This document shows positions 33,554 through 43,126 of a DNA stretch of 64,000 nt, piece by piece. The notes below the pieces were generated by a model. The model did no database searches. It was not told the DNA's origin and was given only the letters and a program-made list of their open reading frames with translations. Positions within the stretch are counted from its first letter, which is position 1; each line of letters starts with the position of its first letter. The position numbers were made by a program, and so were the translations under genes. Origin of the DNA: Halotalea alkalilenta. GTDB lineage: Bacteria; Pseudomonadota; Gammaproteobacteria; Pseudomonadales; Halomonadaceae. The stretch covers positions 1,054,001-1,118,000 of the forward strand of contig NZ_CP015243.1 of the NCBI RefSeq assembly GCF_001648175.1, read 5' to 3'.

Positions 33554-36300
33554 CTGGGATTTTGCGGCGATGACGCCTCGTCGCTCGTCGTCTCGGGCCG
33601 TGCCGCGCGCAGCTCGTCGAAGAAATCCAGTCGGCGCAGCACGCTCTTCTCGATCTCGAGGATGAGCAGCACCGCCACACCGATGGCGACGATCACCAGG
33701 CCATCGGTGAGCGGCACCGCCCGGGTGTCGAACAGGCGCTGCATCCAGGGGGCGTAGGTGAAGGCCAGCTGGGCGATGATCACCCCGCCGACCGCCCACA
33801 GCACCGCGGGCGTGCCGCGCAGGCCGCCCATGCTGAACGAGGACATGTGCAGGTAGCGCACGCTGAACAGGTAGAAGATCTCCATCACGCAGAGCACGTT
33901 GACCACCATGGTGCGCGCGGTCGCCACATCGAAGCCGCGCGCGATCGCCCAGGCATAGATGCCGAAGGCGCCGATGGCGAAGAGCACCGACACCAGCACG
34001 ATTCGCCACAGCATGAAAGGCGAGATCAAGGGCGCATGCGGCGCGCGGGGTGGGCGGCGCATGACGCCTGGCTCGGCCGGCTCGAACGCCAGCACCAGGC
34101 CGAGGGTGATGGTCAGCACCATGTTGATCCAGAGGATTTGCGGGGCAGTCATCGGTAGCGTCAGGCCCATCAACAGCGCCGCGATGATGGTCAGCGCCTC
34201 GCCGCCGTTGGTCGGCAGGGTCCAGGCCACGACCTTGCGAATGTTGTCGTAGACGGTGCGTCCTTCATGCACGGCGGCCACGATCGAGGCGAAGTTGTCA
34301 TCGGCCAGCACCATCTCGGCGGCCTCCTTGGCGGCTTCGGTGCCCTTGTCGCCCATGGCGACGCCGACATCGGCGCGCTTTAGCGCGGGCGCATCGTTGA
34401 CCCCATCGCCGGTCATCGCCACCACCGCGCCCTGCGACTGCAGCGCTCCGACGACGCGCAGCTTGTGCTCAGGGCTGGTTCGCGCGAACACGCTGGCGCG
34501 CTGCACGCTCGCGGGGAGGTCGGCATCGCTGATGGTGTCGAGGTCATGGCCGGTGAGCACTTCAGGCGCCTTGGCGATGCCGAGCTGATGCGCGATGGCG
34601 CTGGCGGTGGCCGCATGGTCGCCGGTGATCATCTTGACCGAGATGCCTGCGCTGCGGCAGTCAGCGACGGCGGCGGTGGCCTCGGCGCGCGGCGGGTCGA
34701 TGAAGCCGATCACCCCGGAGAGCACCAGTTCGCTGACATGCTCGAAGCCGAGATGCGCTGGATGATCCGCCAGCCGTACGCTGGCGAAACCGAGCACGCG
34801 TTCGCCCGCCGAGGCGGCCCGCGCGATGGCGGCGTTCCAGTAGGCCTCGTCGAGTGGCGCTAGGCTGCCATCGCTGCCGAGTTGTCGGGTGCACATCGCC
34901 AGGATGCGCTCCGGGGCGCCCTTCACATGCAGCACCACGCCTTCTTCCCCCGGTCCGGCGCGATGCAAGGTCGCCATGAAGCGATGCTGGGCATCGAACG
35001 GGATCTCGTCCAGACGCGGCTGGGCGAGCCGTTGGGCGGTGACGTCCCGCCCGGCCTTCATCGCCAGTGCCAAGAGCGCGCCCTCCATCGGGTCGCCGTC
35101 GACTCTCCAGTTGCCATCCTGCTGCGCGAGTTCGGCGTCGTTGCAGTAAAGGCCTGAGTCGATCAGTGCGCTGGCAGCCGGGCTCGGCGGTTCGGACAGA
35201 ACGCCGTCTGGAGAGTAGCCGGAGCCACTGACGGTGATCTCACCGTCGGCGCTGACCAGGCGCACCGCGGTCATCTCGTTGCGGGTGAGGGTGCCGGTCT
35301 TGTCCGAGCAGATCACCGTGGTGGCTCCAAGCGTTTCGACCGCTGGAAGTCGCCGCACGATGGCATTGCGTCCAGCCATACGCTGCACGCCGATGGCCAG
35401 GGTGATGGTGATCACCGCCGGCAGGCTCTCGGGGACGACCCCGACCGCCAGCGCCACGGTGATCATCAGCGCGTCCAGCCAGTCGTAGCCGCGCACCAGG
35501 ATCGCGAACCCCAGCAGCAGCGCCGAGCCGAGGATCGCGAGCACGGTGAAACGGCGGCCGAACTGGTTGATCTTGCGCAGCAGCGGGGTGGTCATGGTCT
35601 CCACCGCGGCCAGCAGCCCGCTGATCCGGCCGATCTCGGTGGCCGCGCCGGTGGCCACCACCACGGCGCTGCCCTGGCCGGCGGCGACCAGGGTGCCGGA
35701 GTAGGCCATCGAACTGCGATCGCCGAGCGCGGCGTTGGCGGTGACCGCGGCCTCGAGCTTCTCCGCGGCGACCGACTCGCCGGTCAGCGCTGCTTCGTCG
35801 ATCAGCATGCCGCGCACCCGCAGCAGGCGCAGGTCGGCGGGGACGCGGTCCCCGGCCTCCAGCAAGACCACGTCGCCGGGCACCAGGTCGGCGACGTCGA
35901 TCTGCAGGCGATGGCCGTCGCGCATGACCCGGGCGTGCGGTGCCAGCATGGCACGCAGCGCCGCCAATGAGCGTTCGGCGCGCCCCTCCTGGATGAAGCC
36001 GACCATCGCATTGACCACCACCACCGCCGCGATCACCGCCGCGTCGACGAAGTGCCCCATCGCGAGCGCCAGCACCGCCGCGGCGAGCAGGAACAGGATC
36101 AAGGCGTTGTTGAAATGGGACAGCAAGCGCAGCAGTGGATGCCGCCTCGGCGGTGTCGGCAGCAGGTTGCGGCCGTAGTGCGCTTGGCGCGCCTTGGCCT
36201 CGTCCGATGTGAGTCCTTGAGCCGTGCTTTCCAACGTCTTCAGCACGCTCTGTTCATCGAGAGCGTGCCAAGCAGGTGAGCGCTTCTTCGCCGCGTCCAT
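33550..36300 (-). CDS. P-type cation-transporting ATPase (P2 family)
   Basis: P2-type ATPase, 916 aa. Actuator TGES at 173-176, phosphorylated D333 in CSDKTGTLTRN, nucleotide-domain KGAPERIL, hinge GDGVNDAPAL near 631. In membrane helix 4 it has VPESLPA (P290-E291), in helix 5 N698 and E701 (TLPTNGGEAL), but helix 6 reads LWINMVLTIT: the Thr-Asp pair that binds Ca2+ in SERCA-type pumps is replaced by Leu-Thr. Ca2+ transport is therefore doubtful and the ion is unknown. AGGAG precedes the ATG at 36300; extra upstream frame is rejected. No regulator is adjacent. Confidence 0.9.
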   Translation of the reverse strand: MDAAKKRSPAWHALDEQSVLKTLESTAQGLTSDEAKARQAHYGRNLLPTPPRRHPLLRLLSHFNNALILFLLAAAVLALAMGHFVDAAVIAAVVVVNAMVGFIQEGRAERSLAALRAMLAPHARVMRDGHRLQIDVADLVPGDVVLLEAGDRVPADLRLLRVRGMLIDEAALTGESVAAEKLEAAVTANAALGDRSSMAYSGTLVAAGQGSAVVVATGAATEIGRISGLLAAVETMTTPLLRKINQFGRRFTVLAILGSALLLGFAILVRGYDWLDALMITVALAVGVVPESLPAVITITLAIGVQRMAGRNAIVRRLPAVETLGATTVICSDKTGTLTRNEMTAVRLVSADGEITVSGSGYSPDGVLSEPPSPAASALIDSGLYCNDAELAQQDGNWRVDGDPMEGALLALAMKAGRDVTAQRLAQPRLDEIPFDAQHRFMATLHRAGPGEEGVVLHVKGAPERILAMCTRQLGSDGSLAPLDEAYWNAAIARAASAGERVLGFASVRLADHPAHLGFEHVSELVLSGVIGFIDPPRAEATAAVADCRSAGISVKMITGDHAATASAIAHQLGIAKAPEVLTGHDLDTISDADLPASVQRASVFARTSPEHKLRVVGALQSQGAVVAMTGDGVNDAPALKRADVGVAMGDKGTEAAKEAAEMVLADDNFASIVAAVHEGRTVYDNIRKVVAWTLPTNGGEALTIIAALLMGLTLPMTAPQILWINMVLTITLGLVLAFEPAEPGVMRRPPRAPHAPLISPFMLWRIVLVSVLFAIGAFGIYAWAIARGFDVATARTMVVNVLCVMEIFYLFSVRYLHMSSFSMGGLRGTPAVLWAVGGVIIAQLAFTYAPWMQRLFDTRAVPLTDGLVIVAIGVAVLLILEIEKSVLRRLDFFDELRAARPETTSDEASSPQNPS

Positions 36301-36453
36301 GACATCTCCTGGTCGGCCGAAACGGTTCGGCGACGGTCGGGCATCGGGGACGAAGATGGTGCGGGATTTATCTGCCGGGCATCTCTTCGGCCAGGCTCGC
36401 TGGCGCGTAGCCGAAGAGAGGCCATCCAATGCCCCGTTTCTTTAAGATTCTAG

Positions 36454-36474
36454 GCATATTTTCGCCAGATATGC
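36454..36474. promoter_or_regulatory. short inverted repeat upstream of the P-type ATPase
   Basis: GCATAT and ATATGC flank a 9-nt spacer, about 155 bp upstream of the ATPase start within an AT-richer patch. It may be a regulator site, but it is short and could be chance. Confidence 0.2.
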
Positions 36475-36572
36475 GCATCCAGCGGCTTCGTTCAGCGTAA
36501 ATGGAATCGAAGCGGCGCATCGACACGGTGCGATGACCGCCGCTGCCTGATCGGCGCCGCCAAGCCTCGCGC

Positions 36573-37805
36573 TCAGAGGTACTTGAGCCAGGCGATGTCG
36601 CGGCGACGGGCCTTGAACGAGGCGAAGGCGCGCACCGGATAATAAAGCGCCACGGCCAGCACTATGGTGGTCACCCAGACCATCCACATGGCGCTGAAGC
36701 CGAAGTATTCGCCCTGGTTGGCGCCCCAAACGCCGACGGCGCCGAGATAGAGCACCTTGAGGACATAGAGGTGGAGCAGATAGAAGAACATCGGTGCCGC
36801 GCCGAACGTCACCAGCTGGGCGATCGGCCAGCCGAGCGTGCCGCTGCCCTGGGCGCGTTCTTGCAACTGCTCGAACCAGCGCAACAGCAGTGCTCCGATG
36901 CCGAGCGTGAGCATGATGAACAAAAGCGAGGGGGGATATTTGGTAATGTTGAAAAAGCTCATCAGCGTCGAGAGCGCGCTCTGGTGCACCGTCCAGGGCG
37001 CATCGCCGTAGACGTTGATCGCGCGCAGCGCGACGAAGCCGAGGATCAGCGCGAAGCCGCCCAGCAGCAAGGTCCGCTTGCGCTGCTCGGCTTTCACCTT
37101 CGCGCCGAACAGCGGACCCAGCGCGTAGCCGAGTGCGATGACGCCGATCCAGGGCAGTAACGGATAGGAGGTGCGCAGTCGCAGGGTGTCGGCGGCCTCG
37201 ATCCAACCGCGGTCGTGCAGGATGGCCCAGGGGACGTTCAGCAGGTGCCCGGGAGGGAAGTGCACACCGTCGAGCAGGTTATGACCGGCGACGATCGCGA
37301 TACCGATGGCCGCCACGGCGGCGCGGGGCAGCCAGACCAGGGCGGAGAGCGCGATCATGCTCAGGCCGATGGCCCAGATGACTTGCAGGTAGACCGTGCT
37401 GGGCGGGAATTGGAAGGTCCAGGCGAAGTTCACCAGGGTGACCTCCAACAGCACCAGGAAGAGCCCGCGCTTGAACAGAAAACCCGATACCGCCGCACGC
37501 CCGTTGCCGGGCTTGGATGCGTAGAGATAGGCCGAAAGACCGGTCAGGAAGACGAAGACCGGGGCGCAGACATGGCTGAGCATGCGGCTGAAGAACAAGT
37601 CGGGAGTCGTCTCGTCGACGACCATTGGATCCAGTACCTGGGCGTGCAGGAAGAAGGTTTCACGCACGTGGTCCAGCAGCATGAAGACGATCACCAGGCC
37701 CCGCAGGGCGTCGATCGACATAAGGCGCGTCGAGGCTCGCGTGGTGCTTTTGGCAGCGCTGCTGGCGTGGGTGGTGATCGAAGGCGAAGCGGAGGAAGAT
37801 TTCAT
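36573..37805 (-). CDS. DUF1624-family multispanning membrane protein
   Basis: Integral membrane protein of 410 aa of the DUF1624/heparan-alpha-glucosaminide acetyltransferase-like group. The opening RLMSIDALRGLVIVFMLLDH (residues 28-47) is the family hallmark, with about ten further helices (e.g. AALTGLSAYLY-type segment FVFLTGLSAYLYAS near 90). A membrane acyltransferase role is inferred from the fold only. Start at 37805 keeps a Ser/Thr-rich tail; an in-frame ATG at 37721 before SIDALRG is the alternative, but neither has a strong ribosome site. It stands alone between the ATPase and gabD units. Confidence 0.78.
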   Translation of the reverse strand: MKSSSASPSITTHASSAAKSTTRASTRLMSIDALRGLVIVFMLLDHVRETFFLHAQVLDPMVVDETTPDLFFSRMLSHVCAPVFVFLTGLSAYLYASKPGNGRAAVSGFLFKRGLFLVLLEVTLVNFAWTFQFPPSTVYLQVIWAIGLSMIALSALVWLPRAAVAAIGIAIVAGHNLLDGVHFPPGHLLNVPWAILHDRGWIEAADTLRLRTSYPLLPWIGVIALGYALGPLFGAKVKAEQRKRTLLLGGFALILGFVALRAINVYGDAPWTVHQSALSTLMSFFNITKYPPSLLFIMLTLGIGALLLRWFEQLQERAQGSGTLGWPIAQLVTFGAAPMFFYLLHLYVLKVLYLGAVGVWGANQGEYFGFSAMWMVWVTTIVLAVALYYPVRAFASFKARRRDIAWLKYL

Positions 37806-37930
37806 TTCAGCGTCCGGTGTCTTGTCCGAGAAGGCGCGTGTTGATACTCGGGCGTACCGCTACCCGTGGGTTTCGCAGCGCCTGGGATTTGTTGTTCGAA
37901 ATGCCGGTGCTTGGTGCCTGTTCGGCTGAA

Positions 37931-37961
37931 ACCCGGTCTCGGGGGCTACCCCCGAGACCGG
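37931..37961 (-). terminator. hairpin terminator downstream of gabD
   Basis: CCGGTCTCGGGGG and its exact complement (13 bp, 3-nt loop), 17 nt past the gabD stop on the minus strand and followed there by GTTTC. The stem is very stable but the T-run is weak. It marks the likely end of the long catabolic transcript. Confidence 0.65.
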
Positions 37962-37977
37962 CCGATGGGCCTGGCGT

Positions 37978-39450
37978 TCACAGCCCGCCGATATGAAAGG
38001 CCTTGTTCTCGAGATACTCATCCAACCCGTACTTGGAGCCTTCGCGACCGAGGCCGGACTGTTTGACCCCGCCGAACGGGGCGACCTCCATCGACACCGA
38101 GCCGGTATTGAGCCCGACCATGCCGAATTCGAGCGCCTCGGTGACCCGCCAGGCGCGTTTCATCTCGCCGGTGAAGAAGTAGGCGGCCAGGCCGAAGGGG
38201 GTCGCATTGGCGATCGCGATCGCCTCTTCCTCGGTATCGAAGCGGATGATCGGCGCCACCGGGCCGAAAGTCTCCTCGTTGCAGATCAGCATGCCGGTAT
38301 CGACACCGGTGAGCAGGGTCGGGGCGACGAACTGGTCCTCGCCTTTGGGGCTGCCACCGACCACGGCGCTTGCGCCCTTGGACAGCGCGTCATCGACGTG
38401 GCGGGCGACTTTCTCAACCGCGGCATGGTTGATCAGCGGCCCGAGCTGGACGCCTGGCTCGAAGCCCGCGCCGCATTTGAGCTTGGCGATCTCCTCGGCA
38501 AGGCGTGCGACGAAGCGGTCATGGATGCCGCCCTGCACCAGAATGCGGTTGGCGCAGACGCAGGTCTGCCCGGCATTGCGGAACTTGCTCACCATCGCGC
38601 CCGCCACCGCGAGCTCGATATCCGCATCGTCGAACACGATCAAGGGGGCGTTGCCGCCGAGCTCGAGGCTCAGGCGCTTGATGTCGTCCGCGCTCTGGCG
38701 CATCAGCAGGCGGCCCACCTGGGTGGAGCCGGTGAACGACAGCTTGCGGACCGCGGGGTTGCCGGTGAGCTCGGCGCCGATGCCCTGCGGCAGCCCGGTG
38801 ACCACGCTGAACACCCCGGGCGGGAAGCCGGCGCGATCGGCAAGCTCGGCCAGCGCCAGCGCCGACAGCGGGGTCAGCTCTGAGGGCTTGATCACGATCG
38901 GGCAGCCAGCGGCGAGCGCCGGGGCGCACTTGCGGGTGATCATCGCGTTGGGGAAGTTCCACGGTGTGATCGCGGCGACGACTCCGACCGGCTGCTTGAG
39001 CACCAGGATCCGTCGGTCGCTGCTCGGCGATGGAATGGTGTCGCCATAGATGCGGCGCGCCTCCTCGGCGAACCATTTGACGAACGACGCGCCGTAGCGG
39101 ATCTCTCCGCATGCTTCATCCAGCGGCTTGCCCTGCTCGAGGGTCATCAGCGTCGCCAGGTCATCGAGGTGCTCGAGGATCAGCGCGTGCCAGCGCTCGA
39201 GCAGCATCGCGCGTTCGGCGGCCGGGCGCGCGCGCCAGGCCGGCCACGCGGCCTCGGCGGCCTCGATCGCACGGCGGGTTTCGACCGCTTGGAGCGCGGC
39301 GATCGCAGCGATCGGTCGATTGCTCGCAGGGTCGATCACCTCCAGGGTGGCGCCGTCGTCGGCGTCGCACCATTCGCCGCCGATGAAGGCTTGGGTGCGC
39401 AGCAGCCCGGTATCGGCTAGGCGTTCGAGAGGGAAATTGGGATGGGTCAT
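37978..39450 (-). CDS. gabD: NAD(P)-dependent succinate-semialdehyde dehydrogenase
   Basis: GabD-type aldehyde dehydrogenase, 490 aa, oxidising succinate semialdehyde to succinate. Catalytic C297 in [12 protein letters not shown] and general base E263 in SLELGGNAP; cofactor segment [14 protein letters not shown] and GSTQVGRLL. The [31 protein letters not shown] region (residues 108-133) is characteristic of GabD rather than betaine aldehyde dehydrogenase. It lies about 110 bp after the ABC ATPase gene on the same strand and is probably the last gene of the catabolic operon. Confidence 0.94.
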   Translation of the reverse strand: MTHPNFPLERLADTGLLRTQAFIGGEWCDADDGATLEVIDPASNRPIAAIAALQAVETRRAIEAAEAAWPAWRARPAAERAMLLERWHALILEHLDDLATLMTLEQGKPLDEACGEIRYGASFVKWFAEEARRIYGDTIPSPSSDRRILVLKQPVGVVAAITPWNFPNAMITRKCAPALAAGCPIVIKPSELTPLSALALAELADRAGFPPGVFSVVTGLPQGIGAELTGNPAVRKLSFTGSTQVGRLLMRQSADDIKRLSLELGGNAPLIVFDDADIELAVAGAMVSKFRNAGQTCVCANRILVQGGIHDRFVARLAEEIAKLKCGAGFEPGVQLGPLINHAAVEKVARHVDDALSKGASAVVGGSPKGEDQFVAPTLLTGVDTGMLICNEETFGPVAPIIRFDTEEEAIAIANATPFGLAAYFFTGEMKRAWRVTEALEFGMVGLNTGSVSMEVAPFGGVKQSGLGREGSKYGLDEYLENKAFHIGGL

Positions 39451-39557
39451 GATGGTCTTCCAGGTGTGTCAGTGCAGACGGTTTCAGTGAGCGGCCAAAG
39501 TGGACGTGCGCGAAACGGCGAGCCGGCAAGCCGCAAGGCCGCGATCGGTATGCGTAT

Positions 39558-41210
39558 TCATGCCAGGGCTTCCAGCGAATCGGTGAAGCTCGGGCGCGAC
39601 TCGAGCCAGCCGCGCCTGAGTTCGGGCACCGAGCCGATCAGCCGCTGGGTATAGGGGTGCTGCGGATTCTGGATCACTTCCCGACACGGTCCCTGTTCGA
39701 CGCAGCGGCCCTGGAACAGCACCATCACCTCGTCGCACAGGGCGCGAACGGTGGAGATATCGTGGCTGATGAACAGGTAGGAGACGCCGAGTTCGCGCCG
39801 CAGCTCGACCAGCAGCTCGAGGATCGCCGCGCCCACCACGGTGTCGAGCGCCGAGGTGACCTCGTCGCAGAGCAGCAGGTCGGGCTTGGCGGCGAGCGCC
39901 CGGGCGAGGTTGACGCGCTGCTTCTGGCCGCCCGAAAGCTCACCGGGACGCCTCTTGAGCAGCGCCTGGGGCAGCTTGACCAGGTCCATCAGCTCGGCCA
40001 CCCGGCGCTTGCGCTCACGGCCATCGAGCTCGAAATAGGTATCGAGCGGACGAGTCAGGATGCGCTCGATGCTGTGCGAGGGGTTGAGCGCATTGTCGGC
40101 GCTCTGGAACACCATCTGGATGCGGCGGAACTGATCCGGCGTGCGGCCCTTGAGCGTCGGCGACAGCTCGCGGCGGTCGAACTGCACTGCGCCTCGCGAT
40201 GGGCCGATCAACCCAGCGACGGTGCGCGCCAGCGTCGACTTGCCCGAGCCGGACTCGCCGATCACGCCGAGCGCCCGGCCGCGGGCGAGATTGAGCTGGA
40301 TGTGGTCGAGCACCACTTTGGCCGGTATGCCTTCGGCATTACGCGAGCCGTAGCCGACCTGCAGGTCGTCGATGCGCAAAAGCTCGGCGCCCGGCGTGGT
40401 CGGCGGCGGGGAGAGCTTCTGGTCGGGGCGGGCGGCCTCGAGCAGGCTTTGGGTATAGGGGTGGGCGGGATGCTCGAGGATCTGTTCGATCTCTCCCTGC
40501 TCCTGGATCTCGCCGCCGTTGAGCACCAGCACGCGATCGGCCATCTGGGCGACCACGGCGAGGTCGTGGGAGACGTAGATCGCGGTGGTGCCGCGTTCGC
40601 GCACCACGCGCTTGAACGCGCGCAGCACCTCGATCTGGGTGGTCACGTCGAGTGCGGTGGTCGGCTCGTCGAGGATCACCAGCGCCGGATCGGTGATCAG
40701 CGCCATCGCTGCCATCAGTCGCTGCAGCTGGCCGCCGGAGACCTGGTGCGGGTAGCGTGCGCCGATGCTGTCCGGATCCGGCAGCGCCAGTTCACGGAAC
40801 AGCCCGACCGCCTTGGCCTCGGCCTCCTCGCGGCTCATCACCTTGTGGATCAACGCGGCTTCGATCACCTGCTCCATCAGGGTCTTGGCCGGATTGAACG
40901 AGGCCGCCGCGCTCTGCGCGATGTAGGCCACGCGGTGGCCGCGCAGGTCGCGCAGCTCCTTCGCCGGCAGCTTCAGCACCTCGGTCTCGCCGAGCCGTAC
41001 GCTGCCGCCCGAGATGCGGCAGCCGCGCCGGGCATAGCCGAGCAGGGAAAGCGCAATGGTGGTCTTGCCCGAGCCGGATTCGCCGATCAGCGCCAGCACT
41101 TCCCCCGCCGCGAGCGAGAAGCCGATCCGTTTGACGATCTCGATCTCTTCTCCGGCGGGATTGACCGCGGTGACCAGCAGGTCTTGTACTTCGATGGGTT
41201 CGCCGAGCAT
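39558..41210 (-). CDS. fused double ATPase of dipeptide/oligopeptide-type ABC importer
   Basis: Tandem ATP-binding protein of 550 aa equal to DppD plus DppF. Half 1: Walker A GESGSGKTT near 43, signature VSGGQLQRL, Walker B LVILDEPTTALD. Half 2 from about residue 285: Walker A GESGSGKST, LSGGQKQRVNLARAL, Walker B LLLCDEVTSALD. HPYTQSLL and HPYTQRLI repeats close each half, the Opp/Dpp C-terminal region. In half 2 the catalytic Walker B Glu is kept but Pro is replaced by Val. It lies 3 nt after the permease gene. Confidence 0.94.
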   Translation of the reverse strand: MLGEPIEVQDLLVTAVNPAGEEIEIVKRIGFSLAAGEVLALIGESGSGKTTIALSLLGYARRGCRISGGSVRLGETEVLKLPAKELRDLRGHRVAYIAQSAAASFNPAKTLMEQVIEAALIHKVMSREEAEAKAVGLFRELALPDPDSIGARYPHQVSGGQLQRLMAAMALITDPALVILDEPTTALDVTTQIEVLRAFKRVVRERGTTAIYVSHDLAVVAQMADRVLVLNGGEIQEQGEIEQILEHPAHPYTQSLLEAARPDQKLSPPPTTPGAELLRIDDLQVGYGSRNAEGIPAKVVLDHIQLNLARGRALGVIGESGSGKSTLARTVAGLIGPSRGAVQFDRRELSPTLKGRTPDQFRRIQMVFQSADNALNPSHSIERILTRPLDTYFELDGRERKRRVAELMDLVKLPQALLKRRPGELSGGQKQRVNLARALAAKPDLLLCDEVTSALDTVVGAAILELLVELRRELGVSYLFISHDISTVRALCDEVMVLFQGRCVEQGPCREVIQNPQHPYTQRLIGSVPELRRGWLESRPSFTDSLEALA

Positions 41211-41213
41211 GGG

Positions 41214-42092
41214 TCAGTCTCCCTGTTGGTCGCGGCTTGCGGAGAGGCTGTCGATCAGCAGGTTGGCACCGATGGTGAGCGTGCCGATTGCCACCGCCGG
41301 GGCGATCACCGCCAGCGCCCCTTCGCTCAGCCCGCCGATGTTCTCGCGCACCAGCGAGCCGAGATCCGCGATCGGTGGCTGCACGCCGAGGCCGAGGAAG
41401 CTCATCCCGCTGAGCAGCAGGACGATGAACACGAAGCGCATGCCCATGTCGGCGAGTACCGGATGAATCATGTTCGGCAGCAGTTCGACCCCGGCGATGT
41501 AGAGCCGCCCTTCGCCACGGGTGCGGGCCACCTGGACGTACTCGAGGGTGGTGAGGTTGGCCGCGAGGCTTCTCGAGATGCGAAACGCACCGGGGGCGTA
41601 GCTGAGCACCGCGGTGATGATCAGCAGCGGGATCGAGGCGCCGAAGGCGGAGACCATCACCAGCGCGAGCATCTTGCTCGGAATCGAGATCAGCGCATCG
41701 TTGAGCCGGCTGACCGTCTCGTCGAGCCACTTGGGCGCCAGAGCGGCGAGAATCCCAAGGCTTGCGCCGATCGAGCTGGCCAGCAGCGCGGCGATCAGTG
41801 CCAGGCCGACGGTATAGCGTGCGCCGGTGAGGATCCGGCTGAGCATGTCCCGGCCGAGGTAGTCGGTACCGAGAGGGAAGGCCGCGCTCGCACCGGCGAA
41901 CATATCGTCGCCGACCAGCGCACCGACCGGGTGCGGGGCGAGCATCGGGCCGAAGATCGCCACCAGTACCCAGAAGCCGAACAGGATCGCGCCGATCCAG
42001 CGCATGGCGTAGCGCGGTGCGCGGTTGCGTCGGCTGGGCGAGGCGACGGGCAGCTGACTGCCCGCCGCGCGGGGAGAGTTTGCTTGGCTCAT
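41214..42092 (-). CDS. ABC transporter permease, DppC-like
   Basis: Inner-membrane permease of 292 aa, DppC/OppC type, with six helices. The FPLGTDYLGRDMLSRIL region and coupling-helix segment YVQVARTRGEGRLYIAG (EAA motif) are visible, as is the FLGLGVQPPIADLGSLV periplasmic stretch. It overlaps the upstream permease stop by one base (TGATG), indicating coupled translation. Confidence 0.93.
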   Translation of the reverse strand: MSQANSPRAAGSQLPVASPSRRNRAPRYAMRWIGAILFGFWVLVAIFGPMLAPHPVGALVGDDMFAGASAAFPLGTDYLGRDMLSRILTGARYTVGLALIAALLASSIGASLGILAALAPKWLDETVSRLNDALISIPSKMLALVMVSAFGASIPLLIITAVLSYAPGAFRISRSLAANLTTLEYVQVARTRGEGRLYIAGVELLPNMIHPVLADMGMRFVFIVLLLSGMSFLGLGVQPPIADLGSLVRENIGGLSEGALAVIAPAVAIGTLTIGANLLIDSLSASRDQQGD

Positions 42093-43045
42093 CAGGTTCT
42101 CAGCCTCGGGTTGGAGAGGATCGCGCAGAGATCGGCGGCGATGACCAGTACCAGGTAGGCGCTGCAGAACAGCATTGCGCAGGCCTGTACCAGTGCCAGG
42201 TCGCGGTTAGCGACGGCGTCGACCATCAGGCTCGCGATGCCGGGGTAGTTGAAGATCGTCTCGACGATGATCACCCCGCCGAGCAGGTAGGAAAGGCTCA
42301 GCGCCACCGCGTTGGCGATCGGGCCGAGCGAGTTGGGCAGCGCGTGGCGCAGCACCCGCCGCAGCGGGCCTACACCCTTGAGCTGGGCCATCTCGATGTA
42401 GGGGCTGTCGAGCTGGTCGATCAGTGCGGCGCGGGTCATCCTCGCCATCTGGGCGATCAGCACGCAGCACAGCGTCAGCACCGGCATCGCGTAGATGCGC
42501 ATGAAGTCGCCGAGGTTCTCGACGCTCGAGACGTAGGAGAGCGCCGGCAGCCAGCCGAGATGGACGGCGAAGATCAGCACCGCGATGGTCGCGACCAGGA
42601 ATTCAGGCACCGCCACCATCGACAGGGTGAAGACGTTGAGCACCCGGTCGATCGCGCCGCCGCGGCGCATCGCCGAGATGATCCCCAGCGCCAGGGCGAT
42701 CGGCACCGAGACCGCGGTAGTGACCCCCGCGAGGATCAGCGAGTTGGGCAGTCGGCCGGCCATCAGCGTGGACACCGGCAAGGCGTTGCTCACCGACTGG
42801 CCGAGATCACCGCTGACCAAGCCGATCAGCCAATTGAAGTAGCGCAGCGGCGCCGGTTGGTCGAGGCCGAGCTGGGTGCGCAGCGCAGCGACCTGCTCGG
42901 GGGTGGCGAACTGGCCGAGGATCTGCTGGGCGGCGTCGCCCGGCAGCAGCGAAGTGATCGCGAAAATCACCAGCGAGACGATCAGCAGGGTCAGCACCCC
43001 GGAGGCGAGCCGACCGAGCAGCAGACGCAGGATAGGGTTACGCAT
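42092..43045 (-). CDS. ABC transporter permease, DppB-like
   Basis: Inner-membrane permease of 317 aa, DppB/OppB type. N-terminal RLASGVLTLLIVSLVIFAIT helix, the large periplasmic loop with LGLDQPAPLRYFNWLIGLVSGDLGQS-type sequence (residues 59-84), and the EAA loop YIEMAQLKGVGPLRRVLRHA followed by LLGGVIIVETIFNYPGI. AGGAG lies 7 nt before the ATG. Pairs with the DppC-like permease to form the channel. Confidence 0.93.
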   Translation of the reverse strand: MRNPILRLLLGRLASGVLTLLIVSLVIFAITSLLPGDAAQQILGQFATPEQVAALRTQLGLDQPAPLRYFNWLIGLVSGDLGQSVSNALPVSTLMAGRLPNSLILAGVTTAVSVPIALALGIISAMRRGGAIDRVLNVFTLSMVAVPEFLVATIAVLIFAVHLGWLPALSYVSSVENLGDFMRIYAMPVLTLCCVLIAQMARMTRAALIDQLDSPYIEMAQLKGVGPLRRVLRHALPNSLGPIANAVALSLSYLLGGVIIVETIFNYPGIASLMVDAVANRDLALVQACAMLFCSAYLVLVIAADLCAILSNPRLRT

Positions 43046-43126
43046 GGGAGGGCTCCTGAGTGGCCTCTAGCGGGGCGCCCGTACGACGGGCGCCCCACGG
43101 GGACGAACGATGGAACAGTGTCGGCC

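Noticed and set aside
39657..42158. 833-codon open frame antisense to the ABC transporter genes
   Set aside because: It spans several real genes on the other strand, has no domain sense and no ribosome binding site.
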